From Verrucomicrobiales bacterium (GTDB lineage: Bacteria > Verrucomicrobiota > Verrucomicrobiia > Verrucomicrobiales > DEV007): DNA of 11,177 nucleotides. The notes beneath the pieces are model-generated. The model did no database searches, was not told the DNA's origin, and worked only from the letters and a program-made list of their open reading frames with translations. The DNA lies in contig PAPL01000038.1 in NCBI GenBank assembly GCA_002708885.1, positions 24,837-36,013 of the forward strand, read 5' to 3'. This document shows, in pieces, positions 1 to 6,221 of the stretch; position 1 is the first letter of the stretch, and each line of letters starts with the position of its first letter. The translations under genes were made by a program, and so were the position numbers.

Positions 1-293
1 AGTGTCGCATCCTCTGGAACATTGACGACGGCTGCCCTTATCCCGGGATGTCGGTTCGCAGCAATGCTCATACCTATTCCGGAATGACATACAAGAACGC
101 CGAACGAGGCCTCTCCGCTTGTCACTTTCTTGCTAACAGCATGAGCGTAGTCCGGATAATCTGTTGAGTCTGCAGAATCTGCTCCCAAGTTCTCAATCTC
201 ATAATCATTTTCCTTAAGGTAATCACAGAGCATTTCCTTTAGGCTGTAGCCTGCATGGTCACTGGCAATAGCTATGGAATGAATATTAGGCAT
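1..293 (-). CDS. rpiB: Ribose-5-phosphate isomerase B (RpiB/LacA family), partial, C-terminus beyond left edge
   Basis: RpiB interconverts ribose 5-phosphate and ribulose 5-phosphate in the cytoplasmic pentose phosphate pathway. Translating from the ATG at 291-293 gives about 97 residues with the family hallmarks in order: SDHAG at residues 11-15, DYPDYA at 45-50, GEASFGVLVC at 60-69, then SGIGMSIAAN and a PGIRAA segment near 83-88. Cys69 matches the catalytic cysteine of the family (CGTGIG or CGSGIG), but the next residue is His instead of the usual Gly. The usual length is about 145-150 residues, so roughly the last third, including the HN/RxHN region, lies outside the window. It follows the phosphatase gene with a 20-base gap and is probably co-transcribed with it. 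LacA (galactose-6-phosphate isomerase) is the alternative; the context favours RpiB. Confidence 0.93.
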   Translation of the reverse strand, partial: MPNIHSIAIASDHAGYSLKEMLCDYLKENDYEIENLGADSADSTDYPDYAHAVSKKVTSGEASFGVLVCHSGIGMSIAANRHPGIRAAVVNVPEDAT

Positions 294-313
294 TTTAACG
301 TCAGGCTATTTAA

Positions 314-781
314 TTAATTATTTGTTTTAATGAATTTAACGATACTAGGAAGTGATTCATTTAAAAGATTTCTTGTATGCTCATATTCATTGCGGTTGCC
401 CCCATAAGGGTCAGGTACGTCCTGACCAGCCATTAACTCGTTATCACAAAACTCAGTTACCAGAAAGGCCTTTTCTGCCGCATCCGGAAACATTTGCTGC
501 ACCGTGTAAAGGTGACTCGCGGACATGGTGAAAATATGACTTGCCCAGTCAATCAGTTTCCGGTCCAGGAATTGGCTCTTATTCGAGGACAGGTCAATTC
601 CCTCCTCCTCAAGTATGTCCAGTGTGTATTTGCTGGGTCCCTGACCTCCTCCGGTCGCGACTCCTGCTGACTGGACTTCGAAGGAGGATTCATCTTCTTC
701 GGTTATTTTCCGAAAAAGGCCTTCGGCCATCGGGCTCCTGCAAATGTTACCGGTGCAAATAAATAGAATGGAATAGTTCAA
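314..781 (-). CDS. Low-molecular-weight protein tyrosine phosphatase family protein
   Basis: A cytoplasmic phosphatase that removes phosphate from tyrosine (in some homologues arginine) residues through a cysteinyl-phosphate intermediate. The P-loop CX5R is present as CTGNICRSP, with Cys9 and Arg15, and the general-acid loop as VPDPYGG with Asp124. The length of 155 residues is normal. The start codon is TTG at 779-781: there is no ATG between it and the in-frame stop at 812-814, and the next ATG is inside the P-loop region. AAGGA lies only one base before the TTG, unusually close, so initiation may depend on coupling to the upstream gene, whose stop is 30 bases away. The residue before the second P-loop Cys is Ile13. 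The arginine phosphatase YwlE has Thr at this place, so tyrosine specificity is inferred. It precedes rpiB, as in the ywlE-rpiB region of Firmicutes. Confidence 0.93.
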   Translation of the reverse strand: MNYSILFICTGNICRSPMAEGLFRKITEEDESSFEVQSAGVATGGGQGPSKYTLDILEEEGIDLSSNKSQFLDRKLIDWASHIFTMSASHLYTVQQMFPDAAEKAFLVTEFCDNELMAGQDVPDPYGGNRNEYEHTRNLLNESLPSIVKFIKTNN

Positions 782-811
782 ATCCTTGACGCAAAAATGC
801 TGAATTGAATG

Positions 812-1486
812 CTAATTATTTCTGGTCGCCAGTTCTCTGAGTGTGTCGTATTGCTGTTCGATACTGTCACAGGCTCCAACGTCTAGTATATCTGCCCTCT
901 TGAGACGACCTGCTCTCTCTTTCACATCAATTGTTATATCTGCAAACTGCATTGCTAATTTGACGCTTTGAGGGACTAAGAGCCTGTTTGCTAAGTGCAA
1001 AGAAATCGTATCATTGATGTCGGGTGAAATGTAGTGTCCAACTGCAAGCTCTTCTCCACTCCAAGGCCCGCTAATGATTGATGTGGAAGTTCCGTCCATT
1101 ATGCTGGACATGGCATCTTCATTATCGAGCACTCCATATTCCTTAGCCTTTGTATAGTTCTGTCTAAAAGCGTCTCTGAGAAGATTGTTGACTATTTGGG
1201 TGTTGTTAGTTGCTTCCTGAGCCTCTTCGAAAATCTGATCTATGCTAAATTTCTCTGACCCCTTATTTTCTTCAATTTTCCGAAGAAGGTAAATGGCCCG
1301 GTACATTCTTGTTACGGCTTCATCATCATTGAAAGGTTTAGCATTTTCACTGTGATCCATTAACTCGGCGAATTCAGCCACATAGCTTTCGTATGCTTTA
1401 CTTTTATCCCTCCAGTCTTTCCAATAGGTGAATCCTATTATTGCTAAAGCGATGAAGATTATTTTCCAGAAGTAGTCAGCAATCAT
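812..1486 (-). CDS. Hypothetical single-pass membrane protein next to pilT-like genes
   Basis: Not recognised as a member of a named family. The 224-residue product begins with one hydrophobic helix at about residues 7-22 (rich in Ile, Phe, Ala and Trp), followed by a basic, aromatic stretch KDWRDKSK, so it is probably anchored to the inner membrane by its N-terminus. The flanking positive charge after the helix hints that the rest is cytoplasmic, but this is weak. Residues 55-125 look helical and charged. Around 131-165 there is a more polar, possibly beta-rich segment (DGTSTSIISGPWSGEE), and the C-terminus is again helical. The start is ATG at 1484-1486 with no clear Shine-Dalgarno sequence. 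It lies 41 bases after the second pilT-like gene and 30 bases before the phosphatase start, all on one strand, so it may share the pilT transcript. A link to type IV pili is inferred from position only. Confidence 0.75.
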   Translation of the reverse strand: MIADYFWKIIFIALAIIGFTYWKDWRDKSKAYESYVAEFAELMDHSENAKPFNDDEAVTRMYRAIYLLRKIEENKGSEKFSIDQIFEEAQEATNNTQIVNNLLRDAFRQNYTKAKEYGVLDNEDAMSSIMDGTSTSIISGPWSGEELAVGHYISPDINDTISLHLANRLLVPQSVKLAMQFADITIDVKERAGRLKRADILDVGACDSIEQQYDTLRELATRNN

Positions 1487-1527
1487 GGGTCAGTAATCGT
1501 ATTAATCTATAATAATTGAATTTTTCT

Positions 1528-2616
1528 TCAAGGTTTTGCCGCGGTTTGTGCCGCATCGAAATTATCTTTGATGTATTCCTCGTCCCGACAATGGACTAAT
1601 GCATCATTAATTGATATGTGCTTATTAATCAATAAATGAGCCAAGCTCTCATCAATTGTATGCATGCCTTCCTGTGTTCCGATTTGAATCAGACCAATGA
1701 GTTGTTCGAATTTGCGTTCGATCATGCATGCCCGAATCCCGTGATTGATTTTCATGATTTCGGATGCCATGACCCTGCCTGGATGATCCTGACGCTCAAT
1801 GAGTCTTTGGGAAACGACAGCCTGAAGACAATTTGATAATTGAGTGATAATCATCTCCTGTTGGTCAGCAGGAAAAACATCTATCATTCGGTCCAGTGAT
1901 TTTGGTGCATCGATGGTGTGCAATGTGCTAATTACAAGGTGACCTGTTTCCGCGGCTGTTATGGCTGTACGTATGGTTTCAAGGTCACGCAATTCGCTCA
2001 CGACAATGATGTCCGGATCCTGCCTAAGAGCGGACCTTAAGGCATTTGAGAAACTATGAGTATCAGGTCCAATTTCGCGTTGTTTGACTAATCCATATCC
2101 GTGATCAAAAACATACTCGATCGGGTCTTCTATTGTCACTGCGACGCATGATCTTTCCCGGAGAATTTTTTGTATCATGGCAGCGATAGTTGTTGTTTTG
2201 CCAGCGCCTGTGACTCCGGTCACCAATATCAATCCTTGGCGTAAAGAGCACAGATCACTAACGGATGGGGCATGACCAAGCTGTTCTAGGCTTGGTATTT
2301 CAGTGGGAATGTAACGGAAGGACCCTTCGATTGTGCCTCTGACATAGTGTGCATTTGCCCGAAAACGTCCGACGTCTTTAATTGAGATTGAAAAATCAAG
2401 TTCAAGGTCCTCTTCGAGCCTCGCTCTTTGTGATTCCGAAATGACTCCAAGCACTAGCTCTTTTGCTTCATCTGCATCGATGTCCTGATCTGCAAGGGCT
2501 TCCAATATGCCATTCTTTCGGCACGCCGGGGGGGCTCCGCTTGTGATGTGAAGGTCCGAACCGCCACGGTTACGTGTTTCGGTTAGATAATCAACGATAT
2601 GGGCTTTTTCACTCAT
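1528..2616 (-). CDS. PilT/PilU-family type IV pilus retraction ATPase (copy 1)
   Basis: A hexameric secretion-type ATPase that disassembles type IV pili at the cytoplasmic face of the inner membrane, driving twitching, adhesion or DNA uptake. The 362 residues match PilT in length and motif order: an N-terminal PAS-like domain (SDLHITSGAPP, 20-30), Walker A GVTGAGKT (134-141), Asp box TIEDPIEY (161-168), Walker B DIIVVSELRD (202-211), His box AAETGHLVISTLHT (221-234), and the C-terminal GIRACMIE (293-300), which corresponds to the AIRNLIRE retraction motif. QIGTQEGMHTID near 311-322 is also typical of PilT. The Walker B glutamate is kept (Glu208), but the usual Gly before it is Ser207. It starts at ATG 2614-2616, 10 bases after the stop of the other pilT-like gene, without an obvious ribosome binding site, suggesting coupled translation. 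Whether it is PilT or PilU cannot be settled from sequence alone. Confidence 0.93.
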   Translation of the reverse strand: MSEKAHIVDYLTETRNRGGSDLHITSGAPPACRKNGILEALADQDIDADEAKELVLGVISESQRARLEEDLELDFSISIKDVGRFRANAHYVRGTIEGSFRYIPTEIPSLEQLGHAPSVSDLCSLRQGLILVTGVTGAGKTTTIAAMIQKILRERSCVAVTIEDPIEYVFDHGYGLVKQREIGPDTHSFSNALRSALRQDPDIIVVSELRDLETIRTAITAAETGHLVISTLHTIDAPKSLDRMIDVFPADQQEMIITQLSNCLQAVVSQRLIERQDHPGRVMASEIMKINHGIRACMIERKFEQLIGLIQIGTQEGMHTIDESLAHLLINKHISINDALVHCRDEEYIKDNFDAAQTAAKP

Positions 2617-2626
2617 TTATTTTAAG

Positions 2627-3679
2627 TTAGGAAATGCCACGCATTGCGCGGTCAAAGTCAGATTCGTTACCAGAAGCTGCGGCTGCAATTTCAGGTGTTA
2701 AATTTCCATTCTGAGCAGCTTCTACGAGAGCGTGCATGAAAAGCTTATTGTTTGGGTTGTCTCCGCGTCCTATAAAATCAACGATTTCAGGGATCCTGGA
2801 CTCCCGGATATAGTTTCTGACGACTCCTGTATTTTCCACATGCTCAGTCACGAGGAAAAGTCCCTCCGATGCGGCCGGTAACAGGATTTGGCAGCAGATT
2901 CCGATCAGCATATTAGATAAGAGCTGAAGCTGGCTCTCCCGCTCCTCACTAGGGAAAAGATTAGTCAGTCGTTCGACTGTCTCGGAGACATTTGCACTGT
3001 GAAGCGTTGCAAGTACCAGATGACCTGTTTCTGCCGCTTGCAGTGCTATCTGCGCCGTTTCCGGATCCCTTATTTCACCAAGCAAAATAACATCTGGTGC
3101 TTGCCGCAAGGAACTCCTTAATCCTCTGGCAAAGGAATCTGTATCGGTGTGCACTTCTCTTTGTGTGAATAGTGACTGCTTTGATTCGAATAAATATTCG
3201 ATAGGATCCTCAATAGTGACAATGTGCTTTGCTGAATTCTGATTTAACCATTCCAGACTAGAAGCTAGAGTAGTTGATTTTCCCGATCCGGTCGGACCCG
3301 TTATCAGTATGATGCCTGCCGGAGCCATGACCCACCTAGTCAAAAGATCAACTGGTAGGCCGAGAGTTTCTAGGTCCGGGATCTCAGTATTTATCTGTCT
3401 AAGAACGGCTCCAAGCTTTCCTAAGTGCCGGTGCAGATTGACACGAAAACGGACTCCGTTATGTGCCACGTAGCTTGAGTCCCGGTCCCCGTCATATTCT
3501 GGATCAGCTCCGCACCTTTTCCAAAAGGAAACGATATCGTCTTTTTCTACCGGGTCATCACCCGCAATCATTAGTTGTCCATTGACTTTCATCCGCGCAA
3601 CGCTCCCTTCGCTGATGAAGATGTCGCTGGCTTTATTTTCAAACGCGGCCTTGATGAGGGCCTCAATCATTGAGCTCAT
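2627..3679 (-). CDS. PilT/PilU-family type IV pilus ATPase (copy 2)
   Basis: A second PilT-type ATPase of 350 residues, first in the pair. Visible motifs: Walker A GPTGSGKS (128-135), Asp box TIEDPIEY (155-162), QREVHTDTDSFARGLRSSLR (173-192, the conserved arginine-rich segment), Walker B DVILLGEIRD (196-205), His box AAETGHLVLATLHS (215-228), and GVVRNYIRE (285-293) in place of AIRNLIRE. All catalytic residues are intact. The C-terminus differs from copy 1: the GM.T(L/I)D segment is replaced by NPNNKLFMHALVEAAQNG, and the tail is Ala/Asn-rich. The two proteins are clearly divergent paralogues and not a recent duplication. The start is ATG 3677-3679; a second ATG at 3668-3670 is possible, and neither has a strong Shine-Dalgarno sequence. 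The gap upstream carries the half-site cluster at 3719-3748. PilT and PilU often work together in retraction, which would fit this pair. Confidence 0.92.
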   Translation of the reverse strand: MSSMIEALIKAAFENKASDIFISEGSVARMKVNGQLMIAGDDPVEKDDIVSFWKRCGADPEYDGDRDSSYVAHNGVRFRVNLHRHLGKLGAVLRQINTEIPDLETLGLPVDLLTRWVMAPAGIILITGPTGSGKSTTLASSLEWLNQNSAKHIVTIEDPIEYLFESKQSLFTQREVHTDTDSFARGLRSSLRQAPDVILLGEIRDPETAQIALQAAETGHLVLATLHSANVSETVERLTNLFPSEERESQLQLLSNMLIGICCQILLPAASEGLFLVTEHVENTGVVRNYIRESRIPEIVDFIGRGDNPNNKLFMHALVEAAQNGNLTPEIAAAASGNESDFDRAMRGIS

Positions 3680-3718
3680 GTTAGCCGATCTTTAACACCC
3701 GGTAGAGGATGAGACAAG

Positions 3719-3748
3719 TGTCATTGGTCTATATGACATTGCTGTCAT
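3719..3748. promoter_or_regulatory. Cluster of three TGTCAT half-sites upstream of the pilT-like pair
   Basis: TGTCAT occurs at 3719-3724, its complement ATGACA at 3733-3738, and TGTCAT again at 3743-3748. The last two form a perfect 6-bp inverted repeat with a 4-base spacer (TTGC); the first two form one with an 8-base spacer. The cluster lies 40-69 bases upstream of the ATG at 3679, where an operator or promoter for the leftward operon would be expected. A TATAGA on the minus strand overlaps its middle and could be a -10 element, but no good -35 partner was found. An operator role is inference. Confidence 0.35.
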
Positions 3749-3784
3749 TTATCATTAACTTAATAATCCAAGAAATGTGCTTTT

Positions 3785-3807
3785 TGGCCGGAACGTGTTT
3801 CGGGCCA
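3785..3807. repeat. Imperfect inverted repeat directly after the DUF1080-ThuA stop codon
   Basis: Arms TGGCC (3785-3789) and GGCCA (3803-3807), with a further GAA/TTC pairing inside, make a stem of about eight pairs with one mismatch around a five-base loop. It abuts the stop codon at 3808-3810. On the minus-strand transcript it is followed by an A run, not a U run, so it is not a standard intrinsic terminator; an mRNA 3'-end stabilising hairpin or a factor-dependent stop is possible. Confidence 0.4.
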
Positions 3808-5352
3808 TTATCTTCTGGGATAATCCTGATTTGATTCTAGTTCTTCTTTGTTTGGCGTTTCACTGGGGATTCCATCCTTTGGAATTTCCAGTCCTGCAAT
3901 CCAAGCCACTGCATTGAGTCCGACTTTTCTGAAATTATCATCTCCCCAATTATTGTGAACATGTGCTCCGGTGAATCCGAATCCTCTTCCTGCTCCGTTC
4001 TCGTTTTCGGTTGCCCAAACAACGTGTTGTTTTTCTTTCCTTTCGAGGACTGATGCTCGGACATGCGGGTTGCCGCTGTGAGCCCCGTCTCTCCGTTTCA
4101 GTGTTTCTGGCCCTGGAAGAGCACTCAGTATTGGAGTGATTCCTTTCATGTCAGGTCGGAACCTCATGTGATAGTACCATTCATCATTAATTTTAAATGG
4201 CTGAACTCCATTTGCTACCGGATGATCGGGTAACGATTTGAATTCTGGGATCCAGTGAGGATTAACGGACCAGTGCGCTTCGAAGAATCCGCCCATCCAT
4301 TCCAGAAATTTATCTCCTCCCTGCTTGCCTTTAGGAATTTCAACTGCGTAATGAATGCAACCGACTCCCATTCCTTTTTTCTGAAAATGATCGATTTGTC
4401 TGAGGTGAAATTTTGCCATATGGCCCCCGCCGCCGGTGCAGAACATGACCAACGCGTCAGCATTCTGCATAGCTGTAGGATCCTTAGGCCATCCGTTCTT
4501 ATATAATGAGGTGACTACTTTATCCCCATAATGGGCCCGGAGACGTTTCGCGAGCAGAATATTACCTGCGTTATGCTCATGACTTCCCCAGCCGTGGGAA
4601 CGTGTGCCTGCATAGAAACATATTTTTTTTGCATCCTCGAGCTTCAGTCTCTTAAGCATTATGTCCTTGAACTGTACTTTCATCGGAGGACCAGCATGGA
4701 GCTGTAGTGCCAGTAGGCCCTGCCTTCTCTTGTTCGGACCATTATCTGTGACTTCTGCCATCAATGTGCCATTGATTGACTGCTTGATGTTGTACCCTTT
4801 TGCAATGATGTGAAATTCATTCCACTCACCTTTCTTAATTGCTTTATTTAATTCTTTGGGATCTCCTACCGGATCTCCTTGGATTTTCTTGTTTTTTTCA
4901 TTCACAGTTACTCTTTGCCCTCTTTTTGCGAAAACACCCCCGAACTGTTCGCCATAAATCGTTCCAGACCAAGTGTCTCCGGCCTCGAAGTCTGACTGAT
5001 ATCCCCCGATTCTCCATTCGTCAGCTTTCCCATTTAATTTGAAACTCCGAATTTGAATGCCTGAATTACCTCCTTCGATTTTAAATTTCAGTTTCAGTTC
5101 AAAGTCATCAAGTTCACCTGCTTCCCAAATGATGAATGTATTTCCTCTGGTCGGGTTCTGGGCAGTGGTCTGACCGGTAATGGCTCCGTCCTGAACGCTC
5201 CAGAACTTAGGGTCGCCGTTCCAATTATTTAATGACTTGCCGTCAAATATTGGAGCGAATCCATCAGCGTCACTTCCATGATTGTCTGCATGTGCACTGA
5301 ATATTGAGATGCTTAATATTGAGATAAATGTGAGAATTTTCATTTGTTGCAT
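3808..5352 (-). CDS. Exported DUF1080 (3-keto-disaccharide hydrolase-like) and ThuA-like fusion protein
   Basis: A predicted secreted or periplasmic sugar-processing protein of 514 residues. After a signal peptide at 1-22 (hydrophobic core TFISILSISIF, cleavage likely after SAHA) comes a DUF1080 domain at about 30-236: FAPIFDGKSLNNW, then EGGNSGIQIRS, EFHIIAKGYNIKQSINGTLM and GLLALQLHAGPPMKVQFKDI, the jelly-roll pattern of this family. A ThuA-like, class I amidotransferase-like domain follows at about 243-489, with ICFYAGTRSHGWGSHEH, DALVMFCTGGGGHM and GRGFGFTGAHVHNNW. Known DUF1080 members act on 3-keto-glycosides; ThuA relates to trehalose utilisation. The exact substrate is unknown. The frame stays open to 5592, but the longer version would bury the signal peptide and overlap the divergent gene, so I start at ATG 5350-5352 (AGAG five bases upstream). 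The ATG at 5341-5343 is the alternative. Confidence 0.9.
   Translation of the reverse strand: MQQMKILTFISILSISIFSAHADNHGSDADGFAPIFDGKSLNNWNGDPKFWSVQDGAITGQTTAQNPTRGNTFIIWEAGELDDFELKLKFKIEGGNSGIQIRSFKLNGKADEWRIGGYQSDFEAGDTWSGTIYGEQFGGVFAKRGQRVTVNEKNKKIQGDPVGDPKELNKAIKKGEWNEFHIIAKGYNIKQSINGTLMAEVTDNGPNKRRQGLLALQLHAGPPMKVQFKDIMLKRLKLEDAKKICFYAGTRSHGWGSHEHNAGNILLAKRLRAHYGDKVVTSLYKNGWPKDPTAMQNADALVMFCTGGGGHMAKFHLRQIDHFQKKGMGVGCIHYAVEIPKGKQGGDKFLEWMGGFFEAHWSVNPHWIPEFKSLPDHPVANGVQPFKINDEWYYHMRFRPDMKGITPILSALPGPETLKRRDGAHSGNPHVRASVLERKEKQHVVWATENENGAGRGFGFTGAHVHNNWGDDNFRKVGLNAVAWIAGLEIPKDGIPSETPNKEELESNQDYPRR
5300..5325. repeat. Short direct repeat within the signal-peptide coding region
   Basis: AATATTGAGAT occurs at 5300-5310 and again at 5315-5325, a period of 15 bases. 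On the minus strand the two units encode the tandem pentapeptides ISILS and ISIFS in the hydrophobic core of the DUF1080-ThuA signal peptide. This looks like a small in-frame duplication. Confidence 0.6.
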
Positions 5353-5380
5353 TTTAGCTCTAGGGCTTGAGCGAGGCAAG

Positions 5381-5395
5381 CTCTTGTGACAAGAG
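5381..5395. promoter_or_regulatory. Perfect 7-1-7 palindrome between divergent genes
   Basis: CTCTTGT (5381-5387), a central G (5388) and ACAAGAG (5389-5395) form a perfect inverted repeat in the roughly 33-base region between the leftward DUF1080-ThuA gene and the rightward methyltransferase gene. It overlaps the proposed GTG start at 5386. If the ATG at 5404 is the real start, its right arm is the AAGAG ribosome binding site. It could be an operator shared by both genes or an RNA hairpin masking translation initiation. Both roles are inference. Confidence 0.4.
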
Positions 5396-6201
5396 TTAAT
5401 GAGATGAAAAAAGGAGATAAATCGCCAGAACTTACTGAATCCTCGGATTCTGGTCTTGGATTGGTGATGTTTGATGCTCTTTTGGCTCACTTTGCCGGGC
5501 ATGACCATGTTCCTGATCTGGATCCTGCCCTCATAAAGGCGATGCGCCTCGAATTTGAGCGGAGTGAATTTTTTGGTCAGGACATGCGTCACCTTTGGAT
5601 GATGCTTGAGAGTGTAGTTACTAAATCGATGCGCTATCCAGGAATTAATGAGGATCGAATAAATTTATTGAATCTTGCCTGTGGTTATTGCGAAGAGGGA
5701 GCCGTTCTCCCGGCTTTCTGGGGACGCTGTGGTCAGAAAGTCCATCAGTTTTCAATAGATTTAAGGGACGCGGAAATTGATAAAGCCAAACGGCGTTATG
5801 CTGCCACAGAAAAAATGTTTAGGAGGGCCGGATTACCTGATGTCCGTGAATTATCACGAACTTCCGAGACCGTTGAATTTATTGCTGATGATGCAATTCA
5901 TCTTGCCGAGTACGGACAGATTCCATCTCAATTCAATGTCATATTTATCAGACATCAGAACTTGTGGCATGACCGATCCACTTGGCAGCGGATTTACGAT
6001 TTTGCTTTGAACCGTCTCACCGATGACGGCCTTCTGATTATCACATCATACTTTGACAGGGAGCATCACCTTGCCCTTGAGTTAATTAAAATGCTCGGAG
6101 GTAATGTTTTAGTCAGTGAGCGCAATCATTTGTCACGGGAACTCTCATACCCGGGAAAGTCCATTGACCGTCATGTGGCGGCCATATCTAGGAATAAATA
6201 A
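5386..6201 (+). CDS. Class I SAM-dependent methyltransferase-like protein
   Basis: A predicted cytoplasmic methyltransferase with a Rossmann fold; the substrate is unknown. In the 271 residues, the SAM-binding motif I appears as NLLNLACGYCEEG (93-105). The acidic residue at the end of strand 2 is in FSIDLRDAEIDKAKRR (122-137, Asp125), the adenine-contact region is FIADDAIHL (165-173), strand 4 is FNVIFIRHQNLWHD (183-196), and strand 5 is LTDDGLLIITSYF (211-223). The strand 4 pattern is reminiscent of CheR, but there is no clear CheR N-terminal domain. Residues 1-90 form a helical, partly acidic leader. I chose GTG at 5386 because GAGG lies nine bases upstream; ATG at 5404, preceded by AAGAG eight bases upstream, would give 265 residues. 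It is the only plus-strand gene here, diverging from the DUF1080-ThuA gene and converging on the dehydrogenase with a 20-base gap. Confidence 0.82.
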   Translation: MTRVNEMKKGDKSPELTESSDSGLGLVMFDALLAHFAGHDHVPDLDPALIKAMRLEFERSEFFGQDMRHLWMMLESVVTKSMRYPGINEDRINLLNLACGYCEEGAVLPAFWGRCGQKVHQFSIDLRDAEIDKAKRRYAATEKMFRRAGLPDVRELSRTSETVEFIADDAIHLAEYGQIPSQFNVIFIRHQNLWHDRSTWQRIYDFALNRLTDDGLLIITSYFDREHHLALELIKMLGGNVLVSERNHLSRELSYPGKSIDRHVAAISRNK

Positions 6202-6221
6202 TTACAATGCTGAGCACCTCA

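Noticed and set aside
1504..1531. Possible minus-strand promoter (TTGAAG with TAGATT or TATAGA) before the 224-residue gene
   Set aside because: Spacing of 14-16 and partial matches in an AT-rich gap are not better than chance.
5353..5592. N-terminal extension of the DUF1080-ThuA gene by 80 residues in the same open frame
   Set aside because: It would place the signal peptide internally and overlap the divergent methyltransferase start; the extension is basic and low in recognisable structure.
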